Part shown: positions 14,264 through 17,261 of the stretch, one piece after another
How the letters are laid out: the number at the start of each line of letters is the position of its first letter
Position numbering within the stretch: the stretch's first letter is position 1
From: Lysobacterales bacterium
Lineage (GTDB): Bacteria > Pseudomonadota > Gammaproteobacteria > Xanthomonadales > Xanthomonadaceae
Assembly (NCBI GenBank): GCA_020442545.1
Contig: JAGRJX010000205.1
Span: 1-17,261, forward strand
Direction: 5' to 3'
DNA: 17,261 bases
Notes under the pieces: model-generated
What the model saw: the letters and a program-made list of their open reading frames with translations, nothing else
Databases searched by the model: none
What the model was told of the DNA's origin: nothing
Program-made: the position numbers and the translations under genes

Positions 14264-16048
14264 TCAGTCCTCGAAGCCGTCGGCGAACAAGCCGGAGGCG
14301 AAATCCGCCTGATAAGCCTCGAACTGATCCACAACCTGCGAGTCGGCGGTGAAGAATACCCGGTCGAACGAGGTATGGTCCGGCCTCACCTGCCCGAACT
14401 CTGGCGCATCGCCGATCTGGAACGTACTCACCTGCGCGAAATCACGCCCCGGCACGCCATTGATGCCGGTACATCGCAGCATGCGTTTGCGCAGCGTCGG
14501 TATCATCTGGTTCTGCCGGTACTCGACGAAGCAGGCCCAGCCGTCATCAGCCACCTGAGCCACGCTGACACGCTCGATCGCCACCAGGTCTGCGCCCGTG
14601 CCACTGCGCTGTTCGTGAATGCCGGTCTCGACGTCCAGTACGAACACGTCACGCCGCTTGTTGACGGCCGGGTCGGCCTGGAACACCCAGTAGCGGCGCG
14701 CAGCATCCAGTGATCGCGGGTTGGTGACGCCGGTATTGACGTTGAAACTGGTGAGCGGCGTGATCGCGCTGTTGTCCAGCCTGATGAGTGCAAGGTTCCT
14801 CACGCCGTTGCCGTTGTCACTGTGAATGACGAGGGCTTCATCGCGATCCAGCGCAGCCCGGTAGTCCACCACATCAAGCGTTCCACTGAGCACGACCGGG
14901 TTGCTGGAACCGTCCGCCGCCGCCCGCTGCAGCTTGCCCAGGTTGTCGTTGTTGTAGGCGTCGATGAACAGCAGCTCGTGGTCATCGACATAGACGACCC
15001 TTGGCAAGGAACTGATGCTCATTGGCGGGTATTGGACGACGGCGCCATCGATGGTGACTGGCTGTGGTTCACTGCCATCCAGCGCGCGCGAGTAGAGCCC
15101 GTAACGACCATCCACGCTCACGTCCGCGACATAGACAATCCGGCTGCCGTCCGCCGCCAACGCAACCGGAGTGGCTTGTCCATCTGACTGCAGCGTCTGG
15201 TTGACCTTCCAGGCGGCCGACGATCCGGTCGCCGACACCGCCCAGAGGTCGGTCGCTCCCATGGCGGGCCTCACGGTATAGAGCACGTTCGCGCCACCGG
15301 GGACCCGGTAGATCGTGCCGATGAGATCATCCGCCTGGGCCGGCGCACTCAGCTTCACCATGCCGCCGCCGGCAATGTCGTTGGCATACAGCTCTTCGCG
15401 GTCACTGAACTGCTGCTCGGCGTCGAAGTAGACGCGCGAGGTGCTCGCGTCGAAACTGAAGCTGTTGACGCCACTACCGCCCGGCGCAACCGGCCCGCTC
15501 AGTTTGGTAGCGACGCCGGGCTGCGCCAGTTCGACGACATACAGACCGTGCTCCCCCGCTATCTCGGCATCGGCCCGGTACAGCACGCGCTGCAGGTCGT
15601 CGATGATCTGGTAATGATCGACGTCGGCAGTCGCGGGAACCAGCGGTGCATTCAGGCGCGTTGCCGGCGAGCTGCCGTCGGTCGGCGCGCGAAACAGCTC
15701 GATCTTGCTTCCACTGACTTCGGGCGCGAGGTAGTAGACCAGCGACCCGTCTTCACTGAGCTGGATGTCGGTCGCGCTGCTGCCGGTCGGCAACAGGCCG
15801 CTGATCCGTGTTGCGGTCTGTGGATTGGCCGTGGCGCTGCAAAACAGCTCGCGCGCTTCGTCGGTCTGCTGGTCGGCGACGAAACAGACCGTGGTGCCGT
15901 TCTCGGAAACAATCAGACCGGAGGCGTCACCGTCGGGCTGCTGAATGTCGCTCAATTGATGGCTGGTTACGCCCGGCGACACCGCCTGCGCGATACCAAG
16001 CGGCAGCGATAACAGTAAGCCGGCAGGGATGCGCAGCAGGTTGTTCAT
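14264..16048 (-). CDS. exported TolB/WD40-like beta-propeller protein, DGFE tail
   Basis: 594 residues. The start ATG 16048 has an excellent AAGGAG ribosome site (GGAG eight bases upstream) and gives a signal peptide with cleavage after AQA (residues 20-22). An in-frame start at 16093 would add 15 polar residues before it. The mature protein has degenerate repeats of about 45-55 residues, each with a stretch like G-x-x-V-x-Y-x-A-D-(x)n-G-x-x-x-L-Y followed by a Leu-Ser strand (for example RVYFDAEQQFSDREELYAND and RIVYVADVSVDGRYGLYSRA), as in TolB/PD40 propellers. No catalytic residues were recognised. It ends LFADGFED, matching the VFDDGFE end of the beta-helix protein. It lies between the ECF sigma and kinase genes, 11 bases before the latter. 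It could present or bind the signal sensed by the kinase, or be an output of the sigma factor; this is inference. Confidence 0.85.
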   Translation of the reverse strand: MNNLLRIPAGLLLSLPLGIAQAVSPGVTSHQLSDIQQPDGDASGLIVSENGTTVCFVADQQTDEARELFCSATANPQTATRISGLLPTGSSATDIQLSEDGSLVYYLAPEVSGSKIELFRAPTDGSSPATRLNAPLVPATADVDHYQIIDDLQRVLYRADAEIAGEHGLYVVELAQPGVATKLSGPVAPGGSGVNSFSFDASTSRVYFDAEQQFSDREELYANDIAGGGMVKLSAPAQADDLIGTIYRVPGGANVLYTVRPAMGATDLWAVSATGSSAAWKVNQTLQSDGQATPVALAADGSRIVYVADVSVDGRYGLYSRALDGSEPQPVTIDGAVVQYPPMSISSLPRVVYVDDHELLFIDAYNNDNLGKLQRAAADGSSNPVVLSGTLDVVDYRAALDRDEALVIHSDNGNGVRNLALIRLDNSAITPLTSFNVNTGVTNPRSLDAARRYWVFQADPAVNKRRDVFVLDVETGIHEQRSGTGADLVAIERVSVAQVADDGWACFVEYRQNQMIPTLRKRMLRCTGINGVPGRDFAQVSTFQIGDAPEFGQVRPDHTSFDRVFFTADSQVVDQFEAYQADFASGLFADGFED

Positions 16049-16131
16049 GTGGGTATCTCCTTCGAATACTGTCGGGTCCGTACACGGCACCATCCATCTC
16101 CAATGTCGCAGGAAGCGAAATCGAACAGACT

Positions 16132-16716
16132 CTAGGGCATCAACTCCGCCAGCCGACGCAGCGCACGGGTCACCTGCATGCGCGCGGCATCCGGCGACCG
16201 ACTGTCCAGCTCCAGTGCGATTTCCGCATAGCTGAGGTCGAACTCGACGCGCAGGATCACTGCCTGACGCTGAGCTTCATCCAGTTGTTCAAGCGCAGCT
16301 TCGTAGGCGGCCAGGGTCTCACTGCCAATGGCGCTGGCGACCACGCTGTCACTGGCCGCGTCGGCGTCGATCACGGGGAGCTTGTCCGGCTCGCCGTCGA
16401 CATGCGGATGTCGCTGCAGGCGCCGCAGCTCCTCGCGCACGGCGTTCAGCATCACGGTGCGCAGGTAGGCGAAGAAGGCACCACGACCGCGCGCATCAAA
16501 GTCGTCGAGCCGACCCAAGGCGCGCAGCAACGTGAGCTGGACCAGGTCCTCGGTCTCGGAAAGGTCACGGCGGCCTGCCGGCAGACGCCCGCGCGCGAAA
16601 CGCCTGAGCATGGGCAGACAGCGTGCAAACAGTTCATCGCGAGCCGACGCTTCGCCCGCGTGAATGCGTCCAATCAACGTGGCCGTGGATGGCTGGATGG
16701 AACCTTCAGACAACAT
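16132..16716 (-). CDS. ECF-type RNA polymerase sigma factor, kinase-associated
   Basis: 194 residues from ATG 16716. Sigma region 2 covers about 25-100, with ETEDLVQLTLLRAL at 54-67 as region 2.2 and FFAYLRTVMLNAVREELRR (81-99) as the 2.3/2.4 promoter-melting helix. Sigma region 4 covers about 135-190 (LDEAQRQAVILRVEFDLSYAEIA then the recognition helix). No membrane segment or extra C-terminal domain is present. The frame extends upstream to a GTG at 16815 (227 residues), but the added part has no family character; neither start has a good ribosome site, so the start is uncertain. No anti-sigma gene is next to it. Instead the set contains a Ser/Thr kinase, as in kinase-controlled ECF groups (for example EcfP/PknT of Vibrio parahaemolyticus). 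Thr55 and Ser53 in region 2.2 are possible phosphorylation sites. An 83-base gap separates it from the propeller-like gene. Confidence 0.88.
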   Translation of the reverse strand: MLSEGSIQPSTATLIGRIHAGEASARDELFARCLPMLRRFARGRLPAGRRDLSETEDLVQLTLLRALGRLDDFDARGRGAFFAYLRTVMLNAVREELRRLQRHPHVDGEPDKLPVIDADAASDSVVASAIGSETLAAYEAALEQLDEAQRQAVILRVEFDLSYAEIALELDSRSPDAARMQVTRALRRLAELMP

Positions 16717-16941
16717 GCCGGTTGTAAGGCAGCACGGGGACGACTGCTTGCGAGCCCGCGCCGGCCGGGACTCTCCTGGCTGGATGGCGGCCGATGGATG
16801 TTCCCCCAGAGCCACAGTCTAGGGCAACGCTGGACAAATATCCGCCACCGGCGTGCTGTGGTCATCCCTGGCCAGTCCCGTCAACACGATGATCGTGCAG
16901 TGCTTCCCGGGCCATGTCTCCGCCTGCGAGACGGCTCCCGT

Positions 16942-16947
16942 TACAAT
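16942..16947 (+). promoter_or_regulatory. Possible -10 element upstream of parC
   Basis: TACAAT is five of six to the sigma-70 consensus TATAAT and lies 33 bases before the parC ATG. No convincing -35 was found 16-18 bases upstream, so this is a weak call. The remaining region between the sigma gene (16716) and parC (16981) holds nothing else recognised. Confidence 0.35.
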
Positions 16948-16980
16948 CGGCGGCTTGAACCACCAGCAAGCACGACCTGA

Positions 16981-17261
16981 ATGACCGACATCACCCGCGC
17001 CGCCTTCCACGGCTTCGAACAGATACCCATCGCCGAATACGCCGAACGCGCCTACCTCGACTACTCGATGTACGTCGTTCTCGACCGCGCCCTGCCCTTC
17101 GTCGGCGACGGGCTGAAGCCGGTGCAGCGGCGCATCATCTACTCGATGAGCGAGCTGGGCCTGTCGGCCACGTCCAAGCCCAAGAAGTCGGCGCGCACCG
17201 TCGGTGACGTGATCGGCAAGTTCCATCCGCACGGCGACTCGGCCTGCTACGAGGCCATGGT
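16981..17261 (+). CDS. parC: DNA topoisomerase IV subunit A, 3'-truncated by window end
   Basis: 93 complete codons from ATG 16981, running off the window. ParC is the DNA-breaking subunit of topoisomerase IV, which unlinks daughter chromosomes. The N-terminal segment YAERAYLDYSMYVVLDRALP, then GDGLKPVQRRI and KKSARTVGDVIGKFHPHGDSACYEAM, matches ParC; SACYEAM at the quinolone region and the KKSARTVGDV stretch separate it from GyrA. Ser87 and Glu91 match E. coli Ser80 and Glu84, the residues changed in fluoroquinolone-resistant strains, and both are wild-type here. The N-terminus before the conserved core is a few residues longer than in E. coli. It is divergent from the sigma gene and marks a return to housekeeping genes. 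Confidence 0.95.
   Translation, partial: MTDITRAAFHGFEQIPIAEYAERAYLDYSMYVVLDRALPFVGDGLKPVQRRIIYSMSELGLSATSKPKKSARTVGDVIGKFHPHGDSACYEAM

Noticed and set aside
13343..14713. 456-codon open frame on the + strand opposite the kinase and propeller genes
   Set aside because: It is antisense to two well-supported genes, is rich in Arg, Pro and Ala as expected for a high-GC shadow frame, and has no recognisable domain.
16768..16804. GGAACA on the minus strand upstream of the sigma gene as an autoregulated ECF -35 element
   Set aside because: No -10-like sequence is found 16-17 bases downstream; the match is short enough to occur by chance.
16717..16815. Longer sigma factor starting at GTG 16815
   Set aside because: The extra 33 residues have no family match and no ribosome site; the ATG at 16716 gives a normal ECF length. 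This remains uncertain.
15808..16980. 390-codon + strand frame across the propeller start, sigma gene and parC upstream region
   Set aside because: It crosses two supported minus-strand genes and their gap, and has no coherent protein character.

Overview
The window is 17.3 kb of high-GC, gene-dense DNA. It looks like a gammaproteobacterium of the Xanthomonadales/Lysobacterales type. The basis is the order dxr-rseP-bamA-skp-lpxD-fabZ-lpxA-lpxB-rnhB, GTG/TTG and overlapping starts, heptameric GGTGATT-type repeats, and exported proteins ending in a DGFE-like tail. The taxonomic call is inference; no species is claimed.

Positions 1-9323 (+ strand) hold a conserved cell-envelope operon. A 5'-truncated dxr (isoprenoid precursor synthesis) is followed by rseP (site-2 protease), bamA (outer-membrane protein insertase), a skp/ompH-like chaperone, and the lipid A block lpxD-fabZ-lpxA-lpxB with rnhB. 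From skp to lpxA each stop codon overlaps the next start, which predicts translational coupling. This tight packing is broken once, between lpxA and lpxB. There a ~150-bp element with inverted arms of 7-bp repeats sits so that its right arm encodes residues 4-13 of LpxB.

Positions 9324-16980 look accessory. dnaE, which often follows rnhB in Gammaproteobacteria, is absent at this position. Instead there is a convergent Bcr/CflA-type MFS exporter (- strand) and, divergent from it, an exported right-handed beta-helix protein with a choice-of-anchor-Q-like end (+). Next comes a three-gene minus-strand set: an ECF sigma factor, an exported beta-propeller-like protein, and a transmembrane Ser/Thr kinase with a predicted periplasmic TPR-like region. 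The sigma factor plus kinase resembles the known class of kinase-linked ECF systems. The propeller gene lies between them, and both exported proteins end in the same short motif (F-x-D-G-F-E). This is the best candidate here for an incompletely described system: a kinase/sigma envelope-sensing circuit with exported proteins carrying a shared C-terminal tag.

The window ends inside parC (+ strand from 16981), which has a wild-type-looking quinolone-resistance region. No tRNA, rRNA, CRISPR array, transposase or phage gene was found.
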